Positions 27,048-36,644 of a stretch of 64,000 nt of DNA are shown here, piece after piece. The first letter of the stretch is position 1. Each line of letters starts with the position of its first letter. The stretch comes from Deltaproteobacteria bacterium HGW-Deltaproteobacteria-18 (GTDB taxonomy: Bacteria; Desulfobacterota; Desulfovibrionia; Desulfovibrionales; Desulfomicrobiaceae). Under the pieces are notes generated by a model. It had not been told where the DNA came from. It ran no database searches and was given only the letters and a program-made list of their open reading frames with translations. Location: NCBI GenBank assembly GCA_002841885.1, contig PHBE01000010.1, forward strand, positions 1 through 64,000, written 5' to 3'. The position numbers were made by a program, and so were the translations under genes.

Positions 27048-27099
27048 AAAACGGCAACGGGCCGCGATCCACTCAGGATCGCGGCCCGTTGCCGTTTTT
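27048..27099. terminator. bidirectional rho-independent terminator
   Basis: AAAACGGCAACGGGCCGCG pairs with CGCGGCCCGTTGCCGTTTT, extended by GATCC/GGATC around a five-base loop. It lies between the convergent DUF486 and nitroreductase genes and has T/A tails on both strands. Confidence 0.93.
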
Positions 27100-27109
27100 G
27101 AATCGTTTC

Positions 27110-27706
27110 CTACCAGGCGCCCTGTTTCAGAATCTCGTCCAGGGGCTTGCGGGGGGACGGGCTTTCCCAGTCCACATAGGGCTTGCCCAGGTTCTCCTTC
27201 GTATCCAGGATGCCGATGGTGAACCCGGCCACGACTTCAAAGTCGGCCCTGTCGATGCCAAAGGTGTCATAAATGGCCTCTTTTCTGATTCCGGACATGC
27301 CGTGGGTGTAAAGCCCCAGCTTTCTGGCCTGCAGGGTCAGGGACATCCAGGCCGAGCCGCAATCGTAGACTGCCGTGGGATTGGGCTTGCCGGACTGAGC
27401 AAAATTCTTCCGGGCGACCATGAAGCCGATGAGCGAGGCGTTCACGGCCCACTTCTGATTGCTGTCCACCAAGAGACCAAGGAAGGTATCGAAGGTCTCT
27501 TCCGTTGAGATCAGAATATTCCAGGGCTGCTCGTTGTAGGCCGAAGGCGCCCAGCGGGCCGCGTCGAAGATGACCTTCATATCTTCGGCGGGAATGGAGG
27601 TCTTGACGAAGGAACGCGGGGACCAGCGGGCCGGAAACTCCTCGGCCACGCCATTAAGGGGATCGCGCTTGCTGAAATCGGGAGCATAGGGGGACGGGTA
27701 TTTCAT
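27110..27706 (-). CDS. nitroreductase family protein
   Basis: The 198-residue protein is an FMN-dependent nitroreductase-type enzyme: RWSPRSFVKTSIPAEDMKVIFDAARWAPSAYNEQPW (in segments) holds FMN-binding Arg/Ser/Asn, and WMSLTLQARKLGLYTHGMSG is the typical second half. It reduces quinones, nitro compounds or flavins with NAD(P)H; the physiological substrate is unknown. GGAGGAGATC precedes the ATG, which fixes the start at MKYPSPYAPDF. Confidence 0.88.
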   Translation of the reverse strand: MKYPSPYAPDFSKRDPLNGVAEEFPARWSPRSFVKTSIPAEDMKVIFDAARWAPSAYNEQPWNILISTEETFDTFLGLLVDSNQKWAVNASLIGFMVARKNFAQSGKPNPTAVYDCGSAWMSLTLQARKLGLYTHGMSGIRKEAIYDTFGIDRADFEVVAGFTIGILDTKENLGKPYVDWESPSPRKPLDEILKQGAW

Positions 27707-27832
27707 GATCTCCTCCGGGGTGCAGGCCGGCCCAAAACGGCCTGCGCATTTTGAATTTTTAAGGCAGTCAGGCAGGGTGTTCACGTTTCCCGCGATATAT
27801 CCCTTGCCGGGAGGAGCATGTCAACGTGGGGA

Positions 27833-28525
27833 TCATCCACGGCGTTGTATCATGATCCGCCCGAACTGGGCCCGAAACTGCCCGGCCCCGCCGTTGGCCG
27901 GATGTCTCAAGGCCGGAGCGGTGATGCCCATGGCCGCAAGCAATGCAGCCGATTTCTGTCCCACGGCCAGAATTTTTGCGCGGGAGGCGTAGGCCATGAG
28001 CGCTCGCAACACGGGCTGCCCGAGCATGACTTCCTCGTCGCAGGGTGTGCGGTTGCTCAAAAAACCCTTGTCCGGCTTGTACGGATGCCAGGGAAAAGCG
28101 TTCCACAGGATCACGTCGCGCGTGTCCACGCCCAGTTCGTGCATGGCTCCCCAGACGATGGTGGCCGTGGGTTCGGTGAAGCCACCCGGCTTTATGTCCT
28201 CACGGCTCGTGCGCCGGGGCTGGCCGGCAAAGACCATCTCGGGGCCAAGCCCCTTGTGGCGCAGATGCCCCAGCAGCAGGCGCTCGGAGGTCATGGCTAT
28301 GCCCGAGAAATGCCCGCCCTGATAGCCCAGGGCCTCGGCCAGAAGAATGACCGTGGCCTTTTGACGTTCGCCGAGATAGGAGACGAGCTGCTCCTGCCGC
28401 ACGGTCGGCGCGCCGGGCGCGGCATCGTGCACGGAATCCCGATGATGCCACGGATTGAAGACCGCCCCGGACGGAGAGTTTTTAAGCAGTTTCATGAAAG
28501 CATGCATGGGCTCTGCGCTACACAT
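27833..28525 (-). CDS. uracil-DNA glycosylase family protein
   Basis: The 230-residue protein resembles the uracil-DNA glycosylase superfamily: GAVFNPWHHRD early, DVILWNAFPWHPYKPDKGFLSNR as the central motif, and ILAVGQKSAALLAAMGI with a final RHPANGG. The catalytic water-activating motif of family 1 (GQDPYH) is not present, so it is one of the more distant branches. It would remove damaged bases or be an uncharacterised relative. The start MCSAEPM has GGAG eight or so bases upstream and was preferred to later Met codons. It is divergent from a LysE-type gene 41 bases away, so the promoters overlap. Confidence 0.7.
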   Translation of the reverse strand: MCSAEPMHAFMKLLKNSPSGAVFNPWHHRDSVHDAAPGAPTVRQEQLVSYLGERQKATVILLAEALGYQGGHFSGIAMTSERLLLGHLRHKGLGPEMVFAGQPRRTSREDIKPGGFTEPTATIVWGAMHELGVDTRDVILWNAFPWHPYKPDKGFLSNRTPCDEEVMLGQPVLRALMAYASRAKILAVGQKSAALLAAMGITAPALRHPANGGAGQFRAQFGRIMIQRRG

Positions 28526-28565
28526 TGGCTGGCTCCGGTGCAAGGCCCGACAAACAAGGACCAAG

Positions 28566-29186
28566 ATGATCGAAGTCATCCATTACCCGCTTTTCATCTT
28601 TACGGCCGTGACCCTGAATCTCTATCCCGGCCCGGACACCCTCTACATCCTGAGCCGCAGCACGGCTCAGGGCCGCGCCGCAGGAATCGCATCGGCCCTT
28701 GGAATTTCCAGCGGATGCGTGATCCACACGCTGCTCGGCGCCCTGGGACTGGCCGCCGTGGTCATGGCCTCGGCCACGGCCTACCAGATGATCAAATGGG
28801 CCGGGGCGGCCTATCTCGTCTATCTTGGCCTGACCATGATGCGGACGGGCTCCGAAGACGCCTCACATGCCGGGCCCGGAAGGCAAACCCCGGGCCGCAT
28901 CTATGTCCAGGGCGTGATCACCAGCGTGCTCAATCCCAAGGTGGCGCTGTTCTTCATGGCACTCATCCCGCAGTTCATCGCCCCGGGCGCCGCCCATCCC
29001 GGCCTGTCCTTTCTGGCGCTGGGCCTGACTTTCGTCACCACCAGCACGCTGTGGAGCCTTGTCCTGGCCATGGCCGCCGGGACGTTACACCGGCGACTGG
29101 CCGGCGGGTCAGGCTCACGCTGGCTCAGACGCCTGGGCGCAGGTCTGCTGGTCGGCCTTGGAGCGCGGCTGGCTTTTTCCGACTAG
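28566..29186 (+). CDS. LysE family amino-acid exporter
   Basis: The 206-residue protein has six hydrophobic helices and the LysE/RhtB start: ITVLNLYPGPDT-like NLYPGPDTLYILSRS, then GISSGCVIHTLLGALGL, and the central GAAYLVYLGLTMMR and LNPKVALFFMALIPQFI. The proton-driven family exports amino acids or homoserine lactones. AAGGA precedes the ATG. Substrate unknown. Confidence 0.9.
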   Translation: MIEVIHYPLFIFTAVTLNLYPGPDTLYILSRSTAQGRAAGIASALGISSGCVIHTLLGALGLAAVVMASATAYQMIKWAGAAYLVYLGLTMMRTGSEDASHAGPGRQTPGRIYVQGVITSVLNPKVALFFMALIPQFIAPGAAHPGLSFLALGLTFVTTSTLWSLVLAMAAGTLHRRLAGGSGSRWLRRLGAGLLVGLGARLAFSD

Positions 29187-29259
29187 GTCTTGACGCGCCC
29201 CCCTGCGGAGTTACCCTTCTTCCTTGCGACCGAACGACCGGCCTCACGGAGAGCAACTC

Positions 29260-30171
29260 ATGAACACGACCTCAAATCTCAAGATCGGCCTTGCCCTGGG
29301 CAGCGGCTCTTCACGCGGCTGGGCCCACATCGGCATCATCCGGGCTCTGGCGGAGCAGGGCATACGCCCGGATATCGTCTGCGGAACCTCTGTCGGGGCG
29401 CTTGTCGGCGCAGCCCACGTCGCAGGCAATCTGGACAGACTCGAAGAGTGGGTCCGCTCCCTGACACGGCTTGAAACCGCAAGCTTTTTTGAACTGAACT
29501 CCTCTTTCACAGGATTCGTGAACACCTCAAGGCTGCGCAAATTTCTGGAGAGGCACGTGGCCAAAGCGGACACGCGCATCGAGAACATGGCCATGCAATA
29601 CGGTTCCGTGGCCACGGATCTGGAATCCGGTCGCGAGATATGGTTCACCAAAGGGCCAATGCTGGAAGCCGTGTGGGCCTCCATCTCCCTGCCGGGGCTT
29701 TTTCCGGCCATCCGGCACGAAGGCCGCTGGCTCGTGGATGGCGGTCTGGTCAACCCGGTGCCGGTCTCGGTCTGCCGTGCCCTCGGGGCCGACGTTGTCA
29801 TCGGCGTAAACCTCAACGGCGACATCGTGGGCAAGCATCTGGCGAAGACGCCAAAAAAGGAAAAGAAGAACGGCGTGGCCGAAGCGTTCTCGAATCTGGT
29901 CAAGGAATATGCAGGGCCTCTCTTTTCTTTTTCCGAAGAGCAAGACGAACCCCCGGGCCTCTTCGACGCCATCGCCGGTTCCGTGAATATCGCCCAGGAA
30001 CGCATCACGCGCAGTCGCCTTGCCGGAGACCCTCCGGAGATCCTGCTCGCGCCCAAGCTCTCGCACATCGGACTACTGGAGCTCTTCAGGGCCGAAGAAG
30101 CCATTGAAGAAGGCAGAAAATGCGTTCAACGCGCCATGCCCGAGATCGACTTTCTGCTGCAAAAAATGTGA
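29260..30171 (+). CDS. patatin-like phospholipase (RssA type)
   Basis: The 303-residue enzyme has the oxyanion loop GSGSSRGWAHIG, the nucleophile motif GTSVG (Ser44) and the catalytic Asp in VDGGLVNP. It belongs to the short bacterial RssA/YchK-like esterase group acting on membrane lipids or acyl esters. No signal peptide or membrane helix, so it is cytosolic or peripheral. The start was set by ACGGAGAGC. It precedes the M16 protease gene by 48 bases. Confidence 0.9.
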   Translation: MNTTSNLKIGLALGSGSSRGWAHIGIIRALAEQGIRPDIVCGTSVGALVGAAHVAGNLDRLEEWVRSLTRLETASFFELNSSFTGFVNTSRLRKFLERHVAKADTRIENMAMQYGSVATDLESGREIWFTKGPMLEAVWASISLPGLFPAIRHEGRWLVDGGLVNPVPVSVCRALGADVVIGVNLNGDIVGKHLAKTPKKEKKNGVAEAFSNLVKEYAGPLFSFSEEQDEPPGLFDAIAGSVNIAQERITRSRLAGDPPEILLAPKLSHIGLLELFRAEEAIEEGRKCVQRAMPEIDFLLQKM

Positions 30172-30219
30172 CCTTCACCATCTTTCCAAATGCCCTGACA
30201 ACATGTCCAAGGAGGCTCC

Positions 30220-33060
30220 ATGCCCATATTGCGTTTTGTTCTTTTCTTCCTGTTCATCGCCCTGCAGGCTCAGGCCGCGCAGGTGCGCATCTCGGACACG
30301 GACTACCGCGCCTATCGGACGCTGACCCTTGAAACGGGCCTTGAGGTGCTGCTGGTGCACGACGAGCGCGCCTCCAAGGCCGCGGCCGCCCTGGCCCTGC
30401 CCGTGGGCAGCCTCGACAATCCGGACTCCCAGCCCGGGCTGGCCCATTACCTGGAACACATGCTCTTTCTGGGCTCCAAGGCCTACCCCGGCCCCGAGGA
30501 GTATCAGGCCTTCATCACCAGAAACGGCGGCCAGACCAACGCGGCCACGGGCTACACCTCCACCACGTACATGATGGAGGTCGATCCCCCCGCCTTTGCC
30601 GAGGCCCTGCGGCGCATGGCCGACACCCTGGCCCATCCCCTCCTGGACCCGGTCTATTCGGACAAGGAGAGAAACGCGGTCAACGCCGAGATGGAATCCA
30701 AGAAGCACAGCGATGGCCGCCGCCTGGCCATGCTGACCCTCTCGACCCTGAACCCTGAGCATCCGGGCACCCGCTTCACGGGCGGCAACCTCGAAACCCT
30801 GTCCGACAAGCCGGGCAGCCTCCTGCACGAAGAGTTGGTTCGCTTTCACGGCACCTGGTACTCGGCAAACCTGATGAAGGGCGTACTTTACGGACCCCAA
30901 AGCCTGGACGAGCTCGAAGCCCTGGCCAGACGGGAGCTCGCCGTCATCCCCGACCGCAAGGCCACGGTGGCCGTTCCCACGGTGCCCCCGGCCACGGACG
31001 ACGAAAAGGGCGTGATCATCGGGGTGCGGCCCGTACGCGAGACCCGCAGCCTGAGCATCGAATTCGTCCTGCCCCAGGCTTTGGACGACCATCGCACCAA
31101 GCCCCTGCAGGTCGTGTCCGCCGTGCTCGGCACGGAGACCTCGCATTCCCTGATCGAGGTGCTGCGCAACAAGGGGCTGGCGCTGTCCCTGAGCGCCGGC
31201 GGCGACACCACCAGCCTTCGCAACGGCGTGACCCTGTCCCTCTACGTGCAGCTTACCGAAGAAGGCGACAGACGCCGCGACGAGGTCCTGGCCACAGTCT
31301 TCGCCTACTTCGACCTGCTGCGCGCCCAGGGACTGAAGCAGGCCTATTTCGATCAGCTGCGCAGCATCTGGAACATGGAGTTCCGCTTCGCCCCCCTGAC
31401 CAGCGGCTTCGACTACGTCGCCTCCGCCGCCGGGGGGATGCTCCTGCATCCGGTCGAAGACGTGAATTTCGGCTTCTATCGCCTGGATTCCTACGACCGC
31501 GAGGCCGTGAACACGGTGATCGAGGCGCTTCGACCCGAAAACGCACGGATCTTTCAGGTCGGCCCGGATCAGCCCGTGGACAGAAAGGCTTTTTTTTACC
31601 AGACGCCTTACAGCACAAGGCCCATCGATGAAGGCGATGTCTCCCGCTGGGCCGAACTTTCCGCCGGCATGGATCTGCGTCTTCCGGACCTGAATCCCTT
31701 CCTGCCGGACGATTTCTCCCTGGTCGCGCCCAAGGGCGACACACACCCCCGCGAAATCGCAAACAGACCCGGCCTCTCCCTTTGGCACGCCCGCTCGGCG
31801 TTCCGTCAGGAGCCCAGAGCCATCCTCATGACCCGGCTGCAGTCCGCCCGGTTCGCGTCCACCATCGAGCAGACGGCCCTGCAGGGCGTACTGCTCGAAC
31901 TGTGGAGCCAGAAACAGGCGGGCCTGCGCTATCAGGCCATCGAAGCCGGGCTTGGACTGTCGATATCGGGAGACGAAGGCATCGTGATCCGCATTGACGG
32001 TTTCAGTCAGCACCAGGCCGACCTCTTGCCCCGGGTGCTCGACTTCCTGAGGCAGGAAGTCACGCCGGAGGATTTCAAGCAGGCCAAGGCGGAACAGCTG
32101 CGCGAGCTTGCCAACATGAAAAAGCAGGGCCTCTTCGGCCAGGCCATGGGGGCGATGCGCAATCTGCTCAAAACCCCGTCGTGGGATCACCTTGCTCTCG
32201 AAGACGTGACAAAGGGGCTGGCTCCCGAAGACTTCAACCAATACCTGCGCACCGTGCGCCGGGATCTGCGGTTCACGGTCTTTGGCTTCGGCAATGTAAC
32301 GGGGGAGGAGCTGCAAAAGCTGACACGGGACCTTGAGCCGTTCATAGGCCCCGAAGCAGGCTCGCCCCCGACGGCAACGCGCATCGCGCCCAGACAGGGC
32401 GTGACGGCGGATTATCGCAAGGACAGCGTGCTGGAGGACAGCGCGCTGGTCGAACTCTTCCTCGACCCCGCGCCCGGGCCCCGTTCCAAGGCGCGCATGA
32501 TGCTTCTTGAAGGGCTGCTTTCCCCCCGCTTCTTCAACAGGCTGCGCACCGAGGAGCAGCTTGGTTATGTGGCCACGACCTTTCCGGTCATGTTCGCGCA
32601 CAATGCCGGGATCGGATTCGGCGTGCAAAGCCCGGTGCAGGGCACAGCAGGTCTGGCGGACAGATTTGAATCCTTCTATTTCCATGCGCTTGCGCAGATG
32701 CGCGGCGTGACAAAAGAGGAATTTGAAGGCGTGCGGCAGGGCGTGCTGGCCTCGCTGACCAAGAGCCCGGACACCCTGGAAGAAGAGTTCGGCTGGCTCG
32801 AAACAGACCTGCGCCTCGGCAACCGGGAATTCGACAGCCTGGATCGCCTGGTGGACGCCCTGAAAACAACCACCCTGCCCGAGGTCGTGCGCGCCTATGA
32901 ATCCATGGTGCTTGGCCCCGGCGGCACGCGGGCGCTCATCCAGGTCCAGGGCTCGCGCTTCAGCGACTTCGGCTGGGCAGGCAAAACAGGCGCCGCGCTG
33001 GTCGAGCAGCCCGAAGACTTCCACAGGCTCATGGGCCTGCAACGCTACCAGGGTCTCTAA
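30220..33060 (+). CDS. M16 family (pitrilysin/insulinase) periplasmic metalloprotease
   Basis: The 946-residue protein has a signal peptide cut after AQA (about residue 19) and the inverted zinc site HYLEH (His76, Glu79, His80), with a third ligand Glu expected in NAVNAEMESKK. The four roughly 230-residue homology units of pitrilysin-type M16A proteases are present, with RTEEQLGYV near the C-terminal half. It degrades peptides in the periplasm. AAGGAGGC precedes the ATG. Size is typical of Escherichia coli protease III. Confidence 0.92.
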   Translation: MPILRFVLFFLFIALQAQAAQVRISDTDYRAYRTLTLETGLEVLLVHDERASKAAAALALPVGSLDNPDSQPGLAHYLEHMLFLGSKAYPGPEEYQAFITRNGGQTNAATGYTSTTYMMEVDPPAFAEALRRMADTLAHPLLDPVYSDKERNAVNAEMESKKHSDGRRLAMLTLSTLNPEHPGTRFTGGNLETLSDKPGSLLHEELVRFHGTWYSANLMKGVLYGPQSLDELEALARRELAVIPDRKATVAVPTVPPATDDEKGVIIGVRPVRETRSLSIEFVLPQALDDHRTKPLQVVSAVLGTETSHSLIEVLRNKGLALSLSAGGDTTSLRNGVTLSLYVQLTEEGDRRRDEVLATVFAYFDLLRAQGLKQAYFDQLRSIWNMEFRFAPLTSGFDYVASAAGGMLLHPVEDVNFGFYRLDSYDREAVNTVIEALRPENARIFQVGPDQPVDRKAFFYQTPYSTRPIDEGDVSRWAELSAGMDLRLPDLNPFLPDDFSLVAPKGDTHPREIANRPGLSLWHARSAFRQEPRAILMTRLQSARFASTIEQTALQGVLLELWSQKQAGLRYQAIEAGLGLSISGDEGIVIRIDGFSQHQADLLPRVLDFLRQEVTPEDFKQAKAEQLRELANMKKQGLFGQAMGAMRNLLKTPSWDHLALEDVTKGLAPEDFNQYLRTVRRDLRFTVFGFGNVTGEELQKLTRDLEPFIGPEAGSPPTATRIAPRQGVTADYRKDSVLEDSALVELFLDPAPGPRSKARMMLLEGLLSPRFFNRLRTEEQLGYVATTFPVMFAHNAGIGFGVQSPVQGTAGLADRFESFYFHALAQMRGVTKEEFEGVRQGVLASLTKSPDTLEEEFGWLETDLRLGNREFDSLDRLVDALKTTTLPEVVRAYESMVLGPGGTRALIQVQGSRFSDFGWAGKTGAALVEQPEDFHRLMGLQRYQGL

Positions 33061-33070
33061 ACACCCGCAA

Positions 33071-33103
33071 AAAAAGGGCGCCCGTCAAACAACGGGCGCC
33101 CTT
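33071..33103 (-). terminator. rho-independent terminator
   Basis: AAGGGCGCCCGT pairs with ACGGGCGCCCTT across a six-base loop; on the minus strand seven Ts follow. It ends the indolepyruvate oxidoreductase gene and may also stop transcription of the opposing M16 gene, with a weaker T run on the plus strand. Confidence 0.88.
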
Positions 33104-33163
33104 GCTGATCCATGCCCTGGCGCGGAGGATGAATATCCTGCCCGGCCAGGGCTTTTTTATCGC

Positions 33164-35662
33164 TTATTTCCCGCCCAACTGCCGTCCTGCCAAAAAGGCC
33201 GCAAAGTTGGCCTGCCAGATGGCCGGCTTGGGGCTGACGTTCTTGAGAGCCTGCAGCCAGTACTCGTTGGGGAACGAGTCGAAGGGAGCCAGGGTGCTCA
33301 GGACTCCGATCATGACCACGTTGGCGCTGCGGCCCGTGGGGTCGCCAAGGCCAAGGGCCGTGCCGAGCACGTCGACGTCGATGACCTTGTAGCCGCTTAA
33401 GGCTTCGCGCACGGCTTCCACCGTCGGATAGTTTTCGGCCTTGAAAAGCGGAGGCATGATGGCCGTGTTGGCCAGAATGACCGTGCCGCCGGGCCTCAGC
33501 ATGTCCAGGAAGCCGGGGCGGAAGACTTCGCTTCGCTCCATGCAGACCAGACACTGGGAAGTGCCGGGCATGAGCACGGGGGAATGGACCGCGCCGCAGG
33601 CGAAGGTGCTGATGACCGGGCCGCCCATCTGGGCCATGCCGTGGGTCTCGCCCTTGACGATGTTCTGCTTGTCGTAGCCGAGCAGGTACGCAAGCTGGGT
33701 CAGGACGCGGCCGAAGAAGAGGTTGCCCTGACCGCCGACGCCGCGGATGGCCACGGACAAAAAGGGCGGCAGGCCGCCGGTGGCAGGCAGATCGATGGCC
33801 TCGGGCGGAACGGGCAGGTCAGGACAGCTGGTCAGGCCGCAGGCGCTCTGATCCTTGGCCGGAGCGATGGCGCCCTTGGGGCACATCTGGGCGCAGGCCG
33901 GGTTCTGGCTCACGCAGCCTGTGCAGATATTATTGAAGAAGGGCAGCCCCTCTGCGTCGGCCTCTATGCCCGAGCAGATCTGGCACATGCCGCAGCGGAT
34001 GCACAGTTCCGGATCCACGGCCATTTTGACGCCGTAGGACTCCTTGGGCATCTTGCGGATGCACACGCCCGTTACCACAAGGGTGGTGAAGGTACCGCTC
34101 TCGGCGGCCTTGAGAGAATCCTTGAGGGCCTTTTCCAGAGCCTTCTTGTCGTAACCGCTGACCTCGACCACGTTGGCCCCATGCGCCTTCAGGCTCGCGT
34201 TCAGGTCAAAGATATTGGGGTCCCCGGCCAGGTTGGCGGGCGAAGTGGGCGAAGGCTGTCCGCCGGTCATGGCGGTCCATTCGTTGTTCAGGATGACCTT
34301 GACGCCGGGAATATTCCTGAAAATCGTGTTGCGGGTCGCGTCCATGCCGCTGTGGCACTCAGTGCCGTCCCCGAGCACGGCCAGACATTTGCTTGCGGCC
34401 TCGGGACGGGAGAGGACATAGCCCAGCCGCTTGGCTTCGCTCGCGCCCATGGCCAGGGCGGTGTCCATGGCGTTCAGGAAGTGCAGCAGCGTATTGCAGC
34501 CGATATCGCCGAACACGGCCTCAAGCTTGCCCTTCTTGCGCATCTTGCCGACGATCTGGCCGAAAAGACGGTATGGGCAGCCCGCACAGATCATGGGCGG
34601 GCGCGGCAGGCTTGCCACGGCGGATTTTCCGGCCGACTCGGCCAGGCCCAGGCGGGCGGCAATAAGGGCCGGAGTCCATTCGGTGACGGTTTCGTCCACG
34701 CCTTTGCCCTGAACCGCGATTCCTTCGGCCTGGATGGCCTCCTGGATGAAACGATAGCCGTCCTCGATGACGTAGACGGGACCGTCGATGCTTTCGCAGA
34801 AGCGGCGGATAAGATCCATGGGCAGGGGGTAGGTGAAGCCTAGGGACAGGACGTCCACATTCTTGCCCGTGGCAGCCCGGACTTCCTCGACGAAGAGATC
34901 GTTCACGCCGTGGGTGATGATGCCGATCTTGCCGTCACCCCTGGTCAGGACATTGAGCGGACTCTCCTCGACCATTCCGCGCAGGGCCGGGATGCGTGTG
35001 GTGCGGACCTGATCATGGAACATGCGCGCACGTACGGGCAGGGTGATGAAATCGCTCATCTTCTCGGGCAGGGGGGCCTTTTCGCGCGTGGCCGTTTCCA
35101 TCAGGCGCACCAGCCCTTCGCTGTGACAGAGCACTCCGCTGGCGATGATGGCCACGGGAGTGTTGAACTGCCGCCCAATGTCCGCCGCGATGCGGGCCGC
35201 CTCGTGCATTTCCTGGTGGTTGCGGGGTTCAAAGACCGGAACGCAGCAGCTTTTGAGCATGTAGCGCGCGTCAACCAGATGCTGGGTGGAGCTTGGAGTA
35301 TAATCGCTGGCGATATAATAGACGAGACTGCCGCGCTGGCCTGTGTAGAAGGCGGCGGAAGTTATCACGTCGGCGGCCTGGAACAGGCCCGGAATCTTCA
35401 TGGTCACGACGCAGTCGCTGCCGGCCAGGGTATGGCCGAAGCCAACGCCTGCGGCCACGGCCTCGTTCACGGACCATCCCACGGTGATCATGTCCTGGAC
35501 CTGGGAGAGGCCCTTGTCGATGACCTCGGTGCTGGGCGTCCCGGGATAACCGTCCGCGGCGTGAATCCCGGCCCGCACACACCCAACGGCAAAGGCCATA
35601 TTGCCCTGTATTACCACACCCTTGCCCGTCTCTCCGACGCACATCGCCTTCACTGCACTCAT
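33164..35662 (-). CDS. indolepyruvate:ferredoxin oxidoreductase, fused alpha and beta chains
   Basis: The 832-residue protein combines IorA and IorB. The first two thirds hold the pyrimidine- and thiamine-pyrophosphate-binding halves (IQGNMAFAVG, DGYPGTPSTEV, later CAGCPYRLFG, FGDIGCNTLL, LAVLGDGTECHSGMD), then two 4Fe-4S clusters (CIRCGMCQIC and CTGCVSQNPACAQMCPKGA). From about residue 645 the C-terminal part is the gamma-type IorB domain (IRGVGGQGNLFFGRVL, KGETHGMAQMGG). It oxidatively decarboxylates aryl pyruvates to acyl-CoA and reduces ferredoxin, in amino-acid fermentation or its reverse. Most genomes keep the two chains as separate genes. GGAGG precedes the ATG. Confidence 0.93.
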   Translation of the reverse strand: MSAVKAMCVGETGKGVVIQGNMAFAVGCVRAGIHAADGYPGTPSTEVIDKGLSQVQDMITVGWSVNEAVAAGVGFGHTLAGSDCVVTMKIPGLFQAADVITSAAFYTGQRGSLVYYIASDYTPSSTQHLVDARYMLKSCCVPVFEPRNHQEMHEAARIAADIGRQFNTPVAIIASGVLCHSEGLVRLMETATREKAPLPEKMSDFITLPVRARMFHDQVRTTRIPALRGMVEESPLNVLTRGDGKIGIITHGVNDLFVEEVRAATGKNVDVLSLGFTYPLPMDLIRRFCESIDGPVYVIEDGYRFIQEAIQAEGIAVQGKGVDETVTEWTPALIAARLGLAESAGKSAVASLPRPPMICAGCPYRLFGQIVGKMRKKGKLEAVFGDIGCNTLLHFLNAMDTALAMGASEAKRLGYVLSRPEAASKCLAVLGDGTECHSGMDATRNTIFRNIPGVKVILNNEWTAMTGGQPSPTSPANLAGDPNIFDLNASLKAHGANVVEVSGYDKKALEKALKDSLKAAESGTFTTLVVTGVCIRKMPKESYGVKMAVDPELCIRCGMCQICSGIEADAEGLPFFNNICTGCVSQNPACAQMCPKGAIAPAKDQSACGLTSCPDLPVPPEAIDLPATGGLPPFLSVAIRGVGGQGNLFFGRVLTQLAYLLGYDKQNIVKGETHGMAQMGGPVISTFACGAVHSPVLMPGTSQCLVCMERSEVFRPGFLDMLRPGGTVILANTAIMPPLFKAENYPTVEAVREALSGYKVIDVDVLGTALGLGDPTGRSANVVMIGVLSTLAPFDSFPNEYWLQALKNVSPKPAIWQANFAAFLAGRQLGGK

Positions 35663-35967
35663 GAATCCTCCAAAAAAATATGTCTTAAAGAAGCACCCCG
35701 CCTAAGGGCATGACGGCAAACATTAAGGCGCCCGGTCCGGTCATGAATGCCCCGGATGTGTTCGCGCCTTGTCGTCTGGCGGTACGCGAAGCCCCGCCCT
35801 TTCTCAAGTCCCAAGCGGAACAAAGCCCGAACCCAAAGCCCCTGCAAAGGAATCGCAAGGGCCGATCGTCACAGCAAGTCCCGGAAAAAACAGCCTCTTG
35901 ATATTTTCAAAGACTCTTCGATCATAAGCTTGCATCTTGAACCAGAATCTGTTTGAAGAAAGTCCAT
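35663..35967. other. intergenic region between divergent genes
   Basis: About 300 bases between the IOR gene and the acidic protein gene. Short frames are present but lack ribosome sites. No clear sigma-70 pair or terminator was seen; AT content rises just before 35968. Confidence 0.4.
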
Positions 35968-36549
35968 ATGGGAACCACGTACGCCAACATCACGCTCAAA
36001 GGTCCTAAGGCGCAGGATATCCTGCAGGAGCTCGGCAATCAGGGCCGCTCCGCCTTTGTTTCTCCAACCGAGGACGATCTGACCACTGTCTATGAAATGG
36101 ACAGTGACGAGGGCGACTCCGCCGCTCTCACCGATCTGGCCGAGGACCTCTCCGGCTATTTCGGATGTCCGGCTCTGGCCGTCCAGACCCTGGACGAAGA
36201 GCTCCTCAACTACTGGCTCTACGCGGACGGGGAATTGCTCGACACATACAAGTCGCCGTCCCAGTCCCTGGACCCCGAAGGCAAGGGCGACTCCAAAAGC
36301 CAGGGCGGCAAGCCCGAACTGCTGGCCCAGCTCTTCAACACCGACGCCACCCGCGAAGAAATCATCGACATCCTGCACTGTCCGGATCAGGAGTGCAGCT
36401 TTTCCCTGGCCGTGGATCGCCACCTGAGCCTGGTGGAACTTCTGGGCCTGCCCATGTGCTCCGTAGGCTTCGGATTCTGCGACCTGGACTCCGGCGAATA
36501 TCCCGAAGACCTGGACGAGGAAGACCTGCTGCGGGTAGACGAGGAATAG
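35968..36549 (+). CDS. acidic protein of unknown function
   Basis: The 193-residue protein is very acidic, with many Asp/Glu throughout and an acidic end (DEEDLLRVDEE). The sequence GPKAQDILQELGNQGRSAFVSP, read as two parts, is followed by alternating strands and helices and by paired cysteines near HCPDQECSF and GLPMCSVGFGFCDLD. I do not recognise the family. Codon use resembles neighbours, with a GAAGAAAG stretch before the ATG, and it stands alone between divergent IOR and convergent PurK genes. A soluble cytoplasmic protein is most likely. Confidence 0.65.
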   Translation: MGTTYANITLKGPKAQDILQELGNQGRSAFVSPTEDDLTTVYEMDSDEGDSAALTDLAEDLSGYFGCPALAVQTLDEELLNYWLYADGELLDTYKSPSQSLDPEGKGDSKSQGGKPELLAQLFNTDATREEIIDILHCPDQECSFSLAVDRHLSLVELLGLPMCSVGFGFCDLDSGEYPEDLDEEDLLRVDEE

Positions 36550-36644
36550 CCTTCCTGCAGCGGGCTTGCCCGCACGCACTCCAGCTCCAGCCTCCCCTGC
36601 TGGAAAAATAGCCCGTTTTCAGACTACCTTCCACGCTGCAACAG

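Noticed and set aside
30175-33042. 955-codon open frame opposite the M16 protease gene
   Set aside because: Antisense to a complete M16 protease with signal peptide and zinc motif; no domain or ribosome site on the minus strand.
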